This document shows positions 8,395-18,082 of a stretch of 33,418 nt of DNA, piece after piece. This stretch comes from Gammaproteobacteria bacterium (lineage in GTDB: Bacteria > Pseudomonadota > Gammaproteobacteria > Steroidobacterales > Foliamicaceae). The stretch covers positions 1-33,418 of the forward strand of contig RKRP01000142.1 of the NCBI GenBank assembly GCA_007571315.1, written 5' to 3'. Positions within the stretch are counted from its first letter, which is position 1; every line of letters starts with the position of its first letter. The position numbers and the translations under genes are program-made. The notes under the pieces are model-generated. The model was not told where the DNA came from. It searched no databases and was given only the letters and a program-made list of their open reading frames with translations.

Positions 8395-9780
8395 CTATTT
8401 GGAAGAGTTGTCGTTACGGGTGAGGGCGGCGGGATTCAGGAGTTTGGCCAGTTCTTTCTTTGACAGGCTGGTTTGTTCCGCCGCCACTTCGATAATCGGA
8501 CGGCCTTCGGCATAAGCCTGCTTGGCGATTGCCGCCGCCTTGTCGTAGCCGATGATCGGATTAAGAGCCGTAACCAGGATCGGATTGCGTTCCAGCACCG
8601 CCTGAAGCCGCTGCGGGTTGACCGTGAATCCGGCGATCGCCTTGTCCGCCAGCGCCGCGCAGGCATTCGACAGGATCAGAATGCTTTCCAGCGCATTGCG
8701 GGCAATCATCGGCAACATCACGTTCAGTTGAAAATTGCCCGCCTGCGCCCCCACCGTAATCGCCGTATCGTTGCCAATCACCTGGGCAGCCGCCTGCATG
8801 ACGGATTCGCATGCCACCGGGTTGACCTTGCCGGGCATGATGCTGGAGCCCGGCTGCAGCGCCGGAAGTTCAATTTCCCCCAAACCGCCCAGCGGCCCGG
8901 AATTCATCCAGCGCAAATCGTTGGCGATCTTCATCACAGTGACCGCCAGCACCTTCAATTGGCCGGAAAGTTCAACCATTGTTTCCTGTCCGGCGAGGGC
9001 GGCAAAGCGGTTGTTCGCAGGCTCGACGGCCCACCCGGTCTTCTCGCTGATCCACCGGCAGGCGCGGCCCGCCATGTCCGGGTGGGTGTTGACTCCCGTG
9101 CCCACCGCCGTGCCGCCCAGCGCAAGTTTGTTAAGCCGCGCATTCAGCGTTTGCGAAAGCCGGCCGGAGCAATCCTGCGCCTGCGCCGTCCAGGCATCCA
9201 TTTCCTGGCCGAGCGACAGGGGCATGGCATCCATCAGATGCGTGCGGCCGGTCTTGATCACCTCTTTCAATTCCCTGGCCCGGCCCGAAATGGTCCGGGC
9301 CAGGCGGTCCAGGCTCGGCAAAAGCCTTTCCCTCGCCTCCAGGCCCGCGGACAGGTGAAGCGCCGAAGGAATCACATCGTTGCTGCTTTGGCCCATGTTG
9401 GCGTGATCGTTCGGATGCACCTTCAGCGCGCCGCTGCTGGCCACGTTGGCGATGACCTCGTTGGCGTTCATGTTGCTGCTGGTGCCGGAACCCGTCTGAA
9501 ACACATCCACCGGGAAGTGTTGATCGAAAACGCCCTGCTGAACCTGCTCGGCGGCGTTGATGATGGCGGCGGCGCGGGCTTCATCAAGCAGGCCCAGAGC
9601 CCCGTTCGCAGCCGCGCAGGCGCCCTTGATGAGGCCCAGGGAGCGGATGAAGGGCCTCGGCATAACCTGCCCGCTGATCTGAAAGTTCTCAATGGCGCGC
9701 TGAGTGCTGGCGCCCCAGAGCGCCTCGGAAGGAACCTTCAACGCTCCCATGCTGTCGCGTTCCGTTCTGAACTGGGCCAT
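8395..9780 (-). CDS. fumC: Fumarate hydratase, class II
   Basis: 461 aa: FRTERDSMGALKVPSEALWGASTQRAIENF, QTGSGTSSNMNANEVIAN, GRTHLMDAMPLSLGQE, GSSIMPGKVNPV. Confidence 0.97.
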   Translation of the reverse strand: MAQFRTERDSMGALKVPSEALWGASTQRAIENFQISGQVMPRPFIRSLGLIKGACAAANGALGLLDEARAAAIINAAEQVQQGVFDQHFPVDVFQTGSGTSSNMNANEVIANVASSGALKVHPNDHANMGQSSNDVIPSALHLSAGLEARERLLPSLDRLARTISGRARELKEVIKTGRTHLMDAMPLSLGQEMDAWTAQAQDCSGRLSQTLNARLNKLALGGTAVGTGVNTHPDMAGRACRWISEKTGWAVEPANNRFAALAGQETMVELSGQLKVLAVTVMKIANDLRWMNSGPLGGLGEIELPALQPGSSIMPGKVNPVACESVMQAAAQVIGNDTAITVGAQAGNFQLNVMLPMIARNALESILILSNACAALADKAIAGFTVNPQRLQAVLERNPILVTALNPIIGYDKAAAIAKQAYAEGRPIIEVAAEQTSLSKKELAKLLNPAALTRNDNSSK

Positions 9781-9870
9781 TGGCGTTTCCCGCTAAAATA
9801 TGATGCGCGCGTGGTGCAGTATAGCCGCGCACGCCAAAGCGATACCGCATAGCGCCAACAGGCTCCAATT

Positions 9871-11247
9871 ATGTCCCCGCGCCCAAGCCCCGATCATTCT
9901 CTTAACGCATTGGGGCCTCTGGACGGTCGCTACGCCGCCGCCGTTCGGCCGCTGGCCAGGTTGTTTTCCGAAGCGGGGCTGATCCAGCAGCGGCTGAGAG
10001 TGGAACTGGCCTGGCTCAGAGCCCTGTGCGCCGAGCCTTCGTTCGCTCCCTCCCCGCCTCTGGACAATGAGGAAACCGCCTTTCTGGATGCCCTGGAGAG
10101 CGGCCTGGGGCTTGCCGCGGCGCGGCGCGTGAAGGCGCTGGAACAGCGGACGCGCCACGACGTGAAGGCGGCGGAACTCTATCTGGCCGAAAGGTTCGGA
10201 GAGCATGACAGCCTTAAAAAGCGCATCCCGTTTCTGCATTTCGCCTGCACCAGCTGGGACATCAACAGCAGCGCCTATGGAGTGATGCTCAAACGGGCGC
10301 GGGAGGAAATCCTGAGGCCGGCCCTGGCTGGCGTGACCCGGCGGCTTGAAGCCATGGCGCGCGAGCATGCCGGCCTGCCGATGCTGGCGCGCACCCATGG
10401 GCAGCCGGCCAGCCCCACTACGCTGGGCAAGGAATTGGCCGTATTCGTTCATCGCCTCAAGCGCCAGCTTGCGGTGCTGAATGCCGTCCCGGCGCTAGCG
10501 AAATGCAGCGGCGCCACCGGCAATTACAACGCGCACTACGCCGCTTGCCCCCAGGTCGATTGGCCGCGCTTCAGCCGCCGCTTCTTGGAAAGCCTTGGCC
10601 TTGAGCAGAACCCGGTCACCACGCAAATCGAACCCTACGATTGGCTTTCGGAATATTGCGACGCGCTGGCGCGAATCAACCGCGCGCTCATCGACTTCAG
10701 CCGCGATACCTGGACCTACGTGTCATTGGGCTACTTTCGCCAAAAGGCGGCAAGCCACGAAGCCGGGTCATCGACGATGCCGCACAAGGTCAATCCGATC
10801 AACCTGGAAAACGCCGAAGGCAACCTGGGTTTGTCCAATGCGCTGCTGGGTCATTTTTCCTCCAAGCTGCCCGTATCCCGATTGCAGCGGGACTTGAGCG
10901 ATTCCACCGTATTGAGGAACCTGGGCGTGGCCTTAGGGCATGCCCTGCTGGCCTGGAAGGAAGTGGGCAAGGCGCTGGAGAAGATTTCACCCGACCCGCA
11001 GCGGATGGCGGCGGATCTTGATTCCGCCTGGGAAACGCTCACCGAGGCAGTGCAAACGGTGATGCGTGCTCACGGCATGGAAGATGCCTACGACAGGCTA
11101 AAGAATTTCTCACGCAATCAAAATATTACAGCTGAATCCTTGCGTAACTTCATAAAACAGGCCGGGCTTCCGGACGCAGCACGCCGAGAACTTCTGGCGC
11201 TCGCCCCGGCCCGCTACACGGGCATTGCCAAAGAACTGGCGGAGTGA
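9871..11247 (+). CDS. purB: Adenylosuccinate lyase
   Basis: 458 aa: LNALGPLDGRYAAAVRPL, ARTHGQPASPTTLGKELAVF, EAGSSTMPHKVNPINLENAEGNLGL. E. coli-type PurB. Confidence 0.97.
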   Translation: MSPRPSPDHSLNALGPLDGRYAAAVRPLARLFSEAGLIQQRLRVELAWLRALCAEPSFAPSPPLDNEETAFLDALESGLGLAAARRVKALEQRTRHDVKAAELYLAERFGEHDSLKKRIPFLHFACTSWDINSSAYGVMLKRAREEILRPALAGVTRRLEAMAREHAGLPMLARTHGQPASPTTLGKELAVFVHRLKRQLAVLNAVPALAKCSGATGNYNAHYAACPQVDWPRFSRRFLESLGLEQNPVTTQIEPYDWLSEYCDALARINRALIDFSRDTWTYVSLGYFRQKAASHEAGSSTMPHKVNPINLENAEGNLGLSNALLGHFSSKLPVSRLQRDLSDSTVLRNLGVALGHALLAWKEVGKALEKISPDPQRMAADLDSAWETLTEAVQTVMRAHGMEDAYDRLKNFSRNQNITAESLRNFIKQAGLPDAARRELLALAPARYTGIAKELAE

Positions 11248-11256
11248 GCTGCCATC

Positions 11257-12342
11257 ATGGCCGGCAAGGTAATGGTGGCGCTTTCAGGCGGAGTGGATTC
11301 CGCGGTGGCGGCGTTGCGCCTGATCGACTCAGGCCACCGGGTGGAAGCCTTGCACATGACCAACTGGGAGGAACCCGACGGCCACTGCCCGGCCGGGGAT
11401 GATCTGCGCGCGGCTCAGGAAGTGGCGAAGGAACTCGGCATCGTTCTTCACCACCTGAACTTCGCCGAGGAGTACCGGCGGGATGTGTTCGAGGCGATGC
11501 TGAGCGAGTGCCGGGCGGGACGCACACCCAACCCCGATGTGGGCTGCAACCGCCGCATCAAGTTCGGAGCCTGCCTGGGCATGGCCAGGCGGCTGGGGGC
11601 GGACCGTTTCGTCACAGGCCACCACGCCAGGCTGGACCATGCCGGCGGGAACATCCGGCTGCTGCGGGGCAAGGACCGGAGCAAGGACCAGACCTATTTC
11701 CTGCATGCGGTTCGAGGCGAGGCGTTGCGGCGGTGCCTGTTTCCGGTGGGCGAGCTGGACAAGGCGGAAGTGCGCGCGGTGGCGCGCCGGCGCGGGCTGC
11801 CGAATTACCAGCGCCCGGACAGCACGGGAATCTGTTTCGTGGGCGAGCATGCCTTCCCGCAATTCATTGGCCGGCACATTCCGGCGCGGCCCGGGCCCAT
11901 CATTACGCTTGCCGGCGAGCGTGTGGGAGAGCACGCCGGCCTGGCCGCCTATACGATCGGCCAAAGGCGGGGTTTGGGGCTGGGCGGCATAAAGGGCTGC
12001 GGGCCCCAACCCTGGCATGTGGCGCGAAAAGACCTGCGCGCCAACGCGCTGGTGGTGGCGCAGGGACGCGATCATCCCCTTCTCTACAGCCGCCGGGTCA
12101 CGGTGCGCGGTCTACGCTGGATCAACGGCGCGCCAGACGCCCTTGCACAGGGCAGGCGCCTGAGCGCCAAAACACGCTACCGCCATAACGATGCCAATTG
12201 TCTGGCCCGCCTGCTGGCGCCCGGCCGTTGCCTGGCGCGGTTCGACGAGCCGCAGTGGGCGGTCACGCCGGGCCAGTACCTGGTGTTTTACAACGGCGAG
12301 GAATGCCTGGGCGGCGGTGTTATCGAGCGCGCCGAAGCGTAA
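11257..12342 (+). CDS. mnmA: tRNA-specific 2-thiouridylase MnmA
   Basis: 361 aa: VMVALSGGVDSAVAALRL PP-loop, GRTPNPDVGCNRRIKFG, KDQTYFLHAV, DSTGICFVGEHAFPQFIGRHIP. Confidence 0.95.
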   Translation: MAGKVMVALSGGVDSAVAALRLIDSGHRVEALHMTNWEEPDGHCPAGDDLRAAQEVAKELGIVLHHLNFAEEYRRDVFEAMLSECRAGRTPNPDVGCNRRIKFGACLGMARRLGADRFVTGHHARLDHAGGNIRLLRGKDRSKDQTYFLHAVRGEALRRCLFPVGELDKAEVRAVARRRGLPNYQRPDSTGICFVGEHAFPQFIGRHIPARPGPIITLAGERVGEHAGLAAYTIGQRRGLGLGGIKGCGPQPWHVARKDLRANALVVAQGRDHPLLYSRRVTVRGLRWINGAPDALAQGRRLSAKTRYRHNDANCLARLLAPGRCLARFDEPQWAVTPGQYLVFYNGEECLGGGVIERAEA

Positions 12343-12403
12343 ACCCCGCAGCGCAAACCCAATACCGGGCAATCAAGGCCGGCGCCGGGAGCGCGGCCCG
12401 CTG

Positions 12404-13777
12404 TCAGCCTTGCTTGATGCGGACGAGTTCGCGGCGGAAGCAGCGCAGCGTAACAGGCGCCAGCGCCAGCACCACCGAGCCGTAGATCAGCGGCACCGCG
12501 GCAAAAGCGAGCGCCAGGCCCCTGGCGCCCGTCGCTCCGGGGAGGACGGACTCTAAAAACGCATCAAAACCTGCGATTCCGGTGCCGCCGTTGAACCAGT
12601 CGGACAGCCAGCCTACGGTGGAAGGTCCCAGCGTCAGTCCGGTAATGCTGATGGCCATGTAATAGACGGCGGAAATCTGGCCGCGGAATTGCGGCGGCGT
12701 AATCATCAGCAGCGCCGTCAATCCGGTGGACGTGGTGGTGGCGATGCCGACCAGGCTCAATCCCATGACCGCGAAGGCGGAGGTCGTGCCCGGCATCAGT
12801 CCGATCAGAACGCCTGTGGGCACGAAGATGAACGCGCCCACCACAGCAATCAGCAAGGGCGCATTGTCCTTGCCGCGGCGCACCAGGTAATCAGAAAGGG
12901 CGCCCGCGGCAAATACCGTGGCGGGCGCGCAGCAAAGAGTGACGACGGCCTTGATCTGGGCGAACTCGGGCGTGTCCATTCCCCAGGTGCGGGAAAACAC
13001 CGCAGGCATCCAGAAATGCGTGTAGGCCACCGTGGTCATCAGGCAGAACGGCAACACAAATGTCAGGTAGGTCTTCCAGTTCGAGAACAGGTGGCGGAAC
13101 ATGTGCCACGGCGCGCTGGAGGTTCCCTGCTTCAGGTCTCGGCGCACCGGCTCCCTCACGGTAAGCATGGCCAGGGACAGAAGCAGGCCGGGCAGCCCCA
13201 CGATAATGAACACCGCCTGCCAGGGCCGGATGGCGCCCACCAGCGGCCAGTTCAGAACCTCCACGCCGCGCAATGCGGCCAGCAGGGCGCCGATCGCGTA
13301 ATACGCGAAGGCAGTGCCCAGCGACAGCGCCATGGAATACACCGCGATCGCCTTGCCGCGTTTCGCCTTGGGGAAGCTGTCGGCGATCATCGACATGGTG
13401 CAGGGGCTCAGGGCCGCCTCGCCCACGCCAACGCTCATGCGCAGCATGAACAGCTGCAAATAGTTGCTCGCCAGCCCGCAGAACGCGGTTGCCGCCGACC
13501 ACAGCGCGATCGCGCAACTGACGATGGTCACCCGGCGCGCGCGGTCCGCCAGCCAGCCCAGCGGCAGCCCCATGGTGGCGTAGAAGATCCCGAAGGCCAG
13601 GCCCAGCAGCAGGCCCATCTGGCCATCGGTCAGGTCCAGGTCCGCCTTCATCGGCTCCACCAGCAAACCGATCACGGTGCGGTCGATGTAGGAAATGAAG
13701 TAGGCCAGGGTCAGCAGCGCCACCATGTACCAGCGGAGCGCAGGGCGCGGATAGGGGGGCTTGTTGGCGTTGTTCAT
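12404..13777 (-). CDS. MFS transporter (Spns/exuT-like)
   Basis: Multiple TM segments; YFISYIDRTVIGLLVEPMKADLDLTDGQMGLLLGLAFGIFYATMGLPLGWLADRARR. ATG 13777 overlaps the upstream TGA (ATGA); track ORF extends to 13816. Confidence 0.92.
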   Translation of the reverse strand: MNNANKPPYPRPALRWYMVALLTLAYFISYIDRTVIGLLVEPMKADLDLTDGQMGLLLGLAFGIFYATMGLPLGWLADRARRVTIVSCAIALWSAATAFCGLASNYLQLFMLRMSVGVGEAALSPCTMSMIADSFPKAKRGKAIAVYSMALSLGTAFAYYAIGALLAALRGVEVLNWPLVGAIRPWQAVFIIVGLPGLLLSLAMLTVREPVRRDLKQGTSSAPWHMFRHLFSNWKTYLTFVLPFCLMTTVAYTHFWMPAVFSRTWGMDTPEFAQIKAVVTLCCAPATVFAAGALSDYLVRRGKDNAPLLIAVVGAFIFVPTGVLIGLMPGTTSAFAVMGLSLVGIATTTSTGLTALLMITPPQFRGQISAVYYMAISITGLTLGPSTVGWLSDWFNGGTGIAGFDAFLESVLPGATGARGLALAFAAVPLIYGSVVLALAPVTLRCFRRELVRIKQG

Positions 13778-14799
13778 GAGTCTTGCGTCTCCGGTTCTCC
13801 GCGCACGCTGCAGCACTGCGCGCCTACGTTGCGCCCATCGTACAGCCTCGCCAGGGCATCAGGCATGTTCTCGAAGCCTTCAACCACATCCTGGACAGGA
13901 TTGAGCGTACCCGCCTTTATCCAGGCTGCCAAACCGTCGAAGGCATCCTGGAAGCGGTCCTGATAGTTATAGACGAAGAACCCGCTCATGCTGCCGTTCA
14001 CGCGGCGCAGGTTCAGGTAGTTGGACAGCGCGAAGCGTTCCGCCCTCAGGTATTCGGAAATGGACCCGCACAGCACGATGCGGGCGCCAAAAGCCAGGTT
14101 GTCCAGGCAGGCCGCCAGCAATTCGCCGCCCACATTGTCGAAGTAGAGATCCATCCCATCCGGGCAGAGCTCCGCGACCCGCGCGCAGGCATCCTCGTTT
14201 TTGTAGTCGATGGCCTGCTCGCAGCCCAGCTCCTGGATGAAGCGGCATTTCTCCGGCCCGCCGGCAATGCCGATGACGCGGCAGCCCAAGATTTTGAGCA
14301 TCTGCACTACGATTGAACCTACCCCGCCCGCGGCACCTGAAACAACGGCGAAGTCGCCGGCCTTGGGCCGTCCGCAATCCAAAAGCCCCCAATAGGCGCT
14401 TACCCCCGTCATGCCGAGAACACCCGCGCCAAGCGAGAACGGCAGGCCGTAATCCCTGCACTTGAAGAACCGCTCCCTGGGCGGCGCGGCCGTTTTCTTC
14501 CACGTCTGCCAGCCCAACTGCCCCTGCACGATGTCGCCGGGCTGATAGCCCGGATGGTTCGATTCCACCACTTCGGCCACTCCGCGCCCGTGAATCACGT
14601 CGCCTATGCTCAATGGCGTCTCGCCCGAGGGGTTCAGGCCCTGCATGTACATGCGCATTACCGGGGCCAGTCCCAGGTAGCGCGTCTTCAAAAGCATTTC
14701 GCCGGGCCCAGGCCGGGGAATCGGCCGCTCCGCCAACTCAAAGTCTCCCGGGCGCACATTGCCCTGCGGCCGCGCCGCAATCCGCCATTGCAGGTTCAC
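13774..14799 (-). CDS. NADP-dependent MDR-family oxidoreductase (zinc-independent, CurA/PTGR-like)
   Basis: GVLGMTGVSAYWGLLDCGRPKAGDFAVVSGAAGGVGSIVVQMLKILGCRVIGIAGG...DLYFDNVGGELL. Likely GTG start at 14799 after GGGAGG; track ORF begins upstream at 15159. Confidence 0.9.
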   Translation of the reverse strand: MNLQWRIAARPQGNVRPGDFELAERPIPRPGPGEMLLKTRYLGLAPVMRMYMQGLNPSGETPLSIGDVIHGRGVAEVVESNHPGYQPGDIVQGQLGWQTWKKTAAPPRERFFKCRDYGLPFSLGAGVLGMTGVSAYWGLLDCGRPKAGDFAVVSGAAGGVGSIVVQMLKILGCRVIGIAGGPEKCRFIQELGCEQAIDYKNEDACARVAELCPDGMDLYFDNVGGELLAACLDNLAFGARIVLCGSISEYLRAERFALSNYLNLRRVNGSMSGFFVYNYQDRFQDAFDGLAAWIKAGTLNPVQDVVEGFENMPDALARLYDGRNVGAQCCSVRGEPETQDS

Positions 14800-14989
14800 A
14801 TCCTCCCTCAAAGCGCCGCGCCCTCCTTCCCAGCAGCCACTATACTGGATCAGCCGCCGCGGCGGGATGCGCCGCGCGATAAATGCGTCATCGCAAGCGG
14901 CGGAAGTCCGTGAACCTGAGTTTACGGAAGAAGATTGGGCCTGGGGCGATGAAGCCCGGAGCAGATAGGTAGAATAAGCGCGCAGGGTT

Positions 14990-16003
14990 ATGGCAAAGGC
15001 ACTTGGCAATTCTCGCCGCAAGGGCATCTCGCAGGCCGGGATCATGGATATGTTTCCCGATGGCGCAGCCGCCAGGCTAGGCAAGGATGGTTCCCTCGGG
15101 CAAATTGATGCCGCCGAAGCGCCTGCCGACAGCTTGAGGAAGGACGAGCGCACCCGCAAGAAATTCCGCGCTGGGCGCAGCGCCTCAGGCGCGGCGGCAA
15201 TCTACAACGGCGATTGCGCGCAGGTGATCGCAAGCGAGATTCCTGATCAGTCCGTCAATCTCATTGTTACTTCGCCACCGTATGCCGACCAGCGCCACGG
15301 CAATTACGGCGGCATTCACCCGGACCGCTATGCAGAGTGGTTCCTGCCCAAAGCGCAGGCTTTCAAGGATTGCCTTGCGCCGGATGGGTCTTTCGTCCTT
15401 AACATCAAGGAGAAGGCGGTAGGCGGTGAGAAGCACCCCTACGTTTATGAGCTGGTGCTCGCGCTGCGGCGGGAACAGGGCTGGCGCCTGGTGGACGAAT
15501 ACTGCTGGCACAAAAAGAACTGTTATCCTGGCAAGTGGCCAAACCGCTTCAGGGATTCGTGGGAGCGCCTGTATCACTTCGCCCTTAATCCTGCCTTCAA
15601 GATGAGGCAGGAGGATGTCATGGTGCCGATGGGCGATTGGAAAGACAAGCGTTTGGCCAACTTGTCCGAAACCGACTTGCTGCGGGATGAATCCAGGCAC
15701 CGCAACGGCTTCGCGAAGCGTGTTGAAAACTGGGTGGGCCGGGATATGGCCTATCCTACCAACGTGCTGCACATGGCCACGGAGTGCAGCCACAAGGGAC
15801 ACCCCGCCACCTTCCCCAAGGCGTTGCCGGAGTGGTTTATCCGGCTTTTCACGGACGCGGGCGATACCGTGCTGGACCCGTTCGCCGGAAGCGGCACAAC
15901 ACTGGTTGCCGCTGTTGAGTTGGGGCGCAATGCAATAGGCATTGACACGCAAGAGGAGTATTGCGAAGCGATGCGGAGCGCCGTTGGTGCTGTCGCATCC
16001 TGA
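14990..16003 (+). CDS. Site-specific DNA methyltransferase (beta-type N4-cytosine/N6-adenine)
   Basis: NLIVTSPPYADQRHGNYGG (catalytic TSPPY) and C-terminal DTVLDPFAGSGTTLVAAVELGRNAIGID (SAM-binding FxGxG). Confidence 0.93.
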   Translation: MAKALGNSRRKGISQAGIMDMFPDGAAARLGKDGSLGQIDAAEAPADSLRKDERTRKKFRAGRSASGAAAIYNGDCAQVIASEIPDQSVNLIVTSPPYADQRHGNYGGIHPDRYAEWFLPKAQAFKDCLAPDGSFVLNIKEKAVGGEKHPYVYELVLALRREQGWRLVDEYCWHKKNCYPGKWPNRFRDSWERLYHFALNPAFKMRQEDVMVPMGDWKDKRLANLSETDLLRDESRHRNGFAKRVENWVGRDMAYPTNVLHMATECSHKGHPATFPKALPEWFIRLFTDAGDTVLDPFAGSGTTLVAAVELGRNAIGIDTQEEYCEAMRSAVGAVAS

Positions 16004-16727
16004 TTGGTGGGCGCGGGCCGAGCCCGGCATTCACGCATCGATCAGCAACTTTGCTGAATGGATGCAGAACAAGGTCGCCACGATCAAACCTCATCAGTTG
16101 ATCGTCAAGAATCCCTACCTGTTTCGCGCACGCGCCCCCAGAAACGCGGATCAACTGGCCGCAAGGCTGATTGACGCTTTCTTGTCGTCAAGCGAGGAAA
16201 CCCGCTTCGGCGACATCCTGGAATCAACGGCTGTAGCAATCTGCCGCGAGTCAAAGGGGGGCTGGAAGTCCAGCGCGGACGGCATTGATCTTGAGTATGA
16301 CGAAGACGAAGTCCGAACCATCATGCAGATCAAGTCAGGCACTAACTGGGGCAATTCCAGTCAACGCAAGAAACTGGTATCCGACTTCCAATCCGCCGTG
16401 CGAACCTTGCGGCAAGGGCGAAGCATGCAGGTGCGTTGCGTGGAAGGTATCTGCTACGGCCCAAGCGGATTAAAGGATTACGGTTCCCATATTCGGATTG
16501 TCGGCAACGCCTTCTGGCAGGACATCAGCGGATGGGCGGATGCAGGCCGCGCCGTCATGAGAGTCGTTGAGCAACATGCGGCCAATGGCCTGAAGGATGT
16601 CGTTGCCGGCACTCGCGCAACTGTTGTTGATTACCTGCAACGCTCAGGCGTGACAACTCACGGCGATGTGGACTGGGACCGGCTGTACGACCTGATTATG
16701 ATGCCCGCCCGCGAGAGACCGCGTTAA
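15942..16727 (+). CDS. Type II restriction endonuclease, PmeII-like family
   Basis: NPYLFRARAPRNADQLAARLIDAFLSSSEETRFGDILES, GIDLEYDEDEVRTIMQIKSGTNWGNSSQRKK (PD-(D/E)xK-like core), VEGICYGPSG, AFWQDISG. Adjacent to and overlapping the methyltransferase. Start may instead be GTG 15987. Confidence 0.82.
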   Translation: MTRKRSIAKRCGAPLVLSHPDWWARAEPGIHASISNFAEWMQNKVATIKPHQLIVKNPYLFRARAPRNADQLAARLIDAFLSSSEETRFGDILESTAVAICRESKGGWKSSADGIDLEYDEDEVRTIMQIKSGTNWGNSSQRKKLVSDFQSAVRTLRQGRSMQVRCVEGICYGPSGLKDYGSHIRIVGNAFWQDISGWADAGRAVMRVVEQHAANGLKDVVAGTRATVVDYLQRSGVTTHGDVDWDRLYDLIMMPARERPR

Positions 16728-16852
16728 GCCATTCCACCAGCTCGAAATCCATTGTAATTCGCATGACTTTCATCTCGGACATTCAGGATTTTCGCTAATC
16801 TGATTCTTCTATAGAGGCCAATTCCATATTTCAGTGAGCGACACCGCGCTTG

Positions 16853-17035
16853 TCACGCCCGGCTCCGGTTATGGATCAGATGGCGGTTCCGCCCCAATGG
16901 CGGTTCGATGCCATAGCTAGGCTTTATTTCAACCCCTAGCTTCCTGAGCTCGAGCTCCAGCTTCCCAAATTTCTCGACAACCGCAACATCAATTCTTGGG
17001 ATTGCGGCCAAGAATGTCTTTCGCCGTTTAGGCAT
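16853..17035 (-). CDS. Small hypothetical protein (60 aa)
   Basis: MPKRRKTFLAAIPRIDVAVVEKFGKLELELRKLGVEIKPSYGIEPPLGRNRH; plausible amphipathic composition, no recognised domain. Confidence 0.35.
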   Translation of the reverse strand: MPKRRKTFLAAIPRIDVAVVEKFGKLELELRKLGVEIKPSYGIEPPLGRNRHLIHNRSRA

Positions 17036-17234
17036 GTGGCTCTTTGGATGCGCTCATTTAGAAGTACCTCTCCGTATGAATGAAAGAGTAAAGATTTTCT
17101 CTCGTCATGTAATCCTTACAGAAGGTGGAAATACTTCTTTACGCATTCTTTTAATTGTGGATGGTCGTCTAAATCTTCTACTCGAAGCTTCATTTCTTCC
17201 TGAAGCATGTTCTTGTCAATGCAGTCCACAGCGT

Positions 17235-17720
17235 CTAATCAGAGTGGTTCGAGCGCAGTCGGGGTTCATCCTTTACTGTGCAACTATCGAATTTCTGCAT
17301 TGCAGGCGTAAGGTTGGACTCCAAGTAGTAGTAATTGTCTATAGCGCTGCGAAGCATATCCTAGGCTTCTTGCCTGGCATCAAAGCGCAAGGTTTTCTGC
17401 GAGCCTCTCTCCCAATCATAATGCTTCAGAAAGTTGCGCACCATGTTCCGATACTTGCCCGTTTCGCTGCAGTTCTTTGAGTCAAGCGCTTCGCCTTTGA
17501 TATATTCGCCAGAAAGAATCTTCTTGAGGGCTACGGTGTTCTTGGTATAAGAATCGTAGGAGGATTGGCCGTCCCGGGCTCTCAACAACTGCCCAAATAT
17601 CTCTTCTGCCGCTCCCGCCAAAGTGATTGCCGAGTAGTAATCTTCACGCTCAAAATAGAGAAATAGAGCGGCTTCAAGCTGCTGCAAGGCGCAGCAGCGC
17701 ACATCATGCACGGATTGCAT
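17235..17720 (-). pseudogene. Hypothetical protein (possibly HEPN-like) interrupted by an in-frame TAG at 17363-17361
   Basis: MQSVHDVRCCALQQLEAALFLYFEREDYYSAITLAGAAEEIFGQLLRARDG...YRNMVRNFLKHYDWERGSQKTLRFDARQEA*DMLRSAIDNYYYLESNLTPAMQKFDSCTVKDEPRLRSNHSD*. The frame continues with coding-like sequence after the TAG. Confidence 0.5.
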
Positions 17721-18082
17721 ATTCCCCCGACTTGCGTCTCTCTTTTCTGGACGCTTGAGAAGTAAGCAGCGAAATCTTATCGCCCTCACCTGCTTCATTA
17801 AGCACAAATTGCCTTGCCAAGCGAAAACCGGTCGAAAGCGCTACGCAACCACTCGCGGATAATTTGCTAATAAGCCGCTCACTTCTCGCGCGTGTCATTC
17901 GCTGCGCCTGCTTATAGCGCGCTGGTTCTATTTGCAGGCCACCTCGTTTACGCGGTTTAGGCGCAGGTACAAAGCATTTCTCGCCATCTTGTCTCCATGG
18001 CGACTGGCGACCGAGCGCAAGATGGCGGCGGCAGGAGCCGTCCCGCTGACGCGGTTGCGCTGCTCGCTGGCTACATAGGGAC

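Noticed and set aside
8473-9852. 459-aa plus-strand ORF
   Set aside because: Antisense to fumC, whose motifs are unambiguous.
12689-13963. 424-aa plus-strand ORF
   Set aside because: Antisense to the MFS transporter; low-complexity His/Gln/Arg-rich shadow frame.
14867-14968. 34-aa plus-strand ORF MRRAINASSQAAEVREPEFTEEDWAWGDEARSR before the methyltransferase
   Set aside because: Somewhat protein-like but very short and unsupported. Considered as a possible R-M controller and dropped because no helix-turn-helix is visible.
17034-17480. 148-aa plus-strand ORF in the accessory patch
   Set aside because: Overlaps antisense to the interrupted HEPN-like frame; its composition looks less protein-like than the minus frame.
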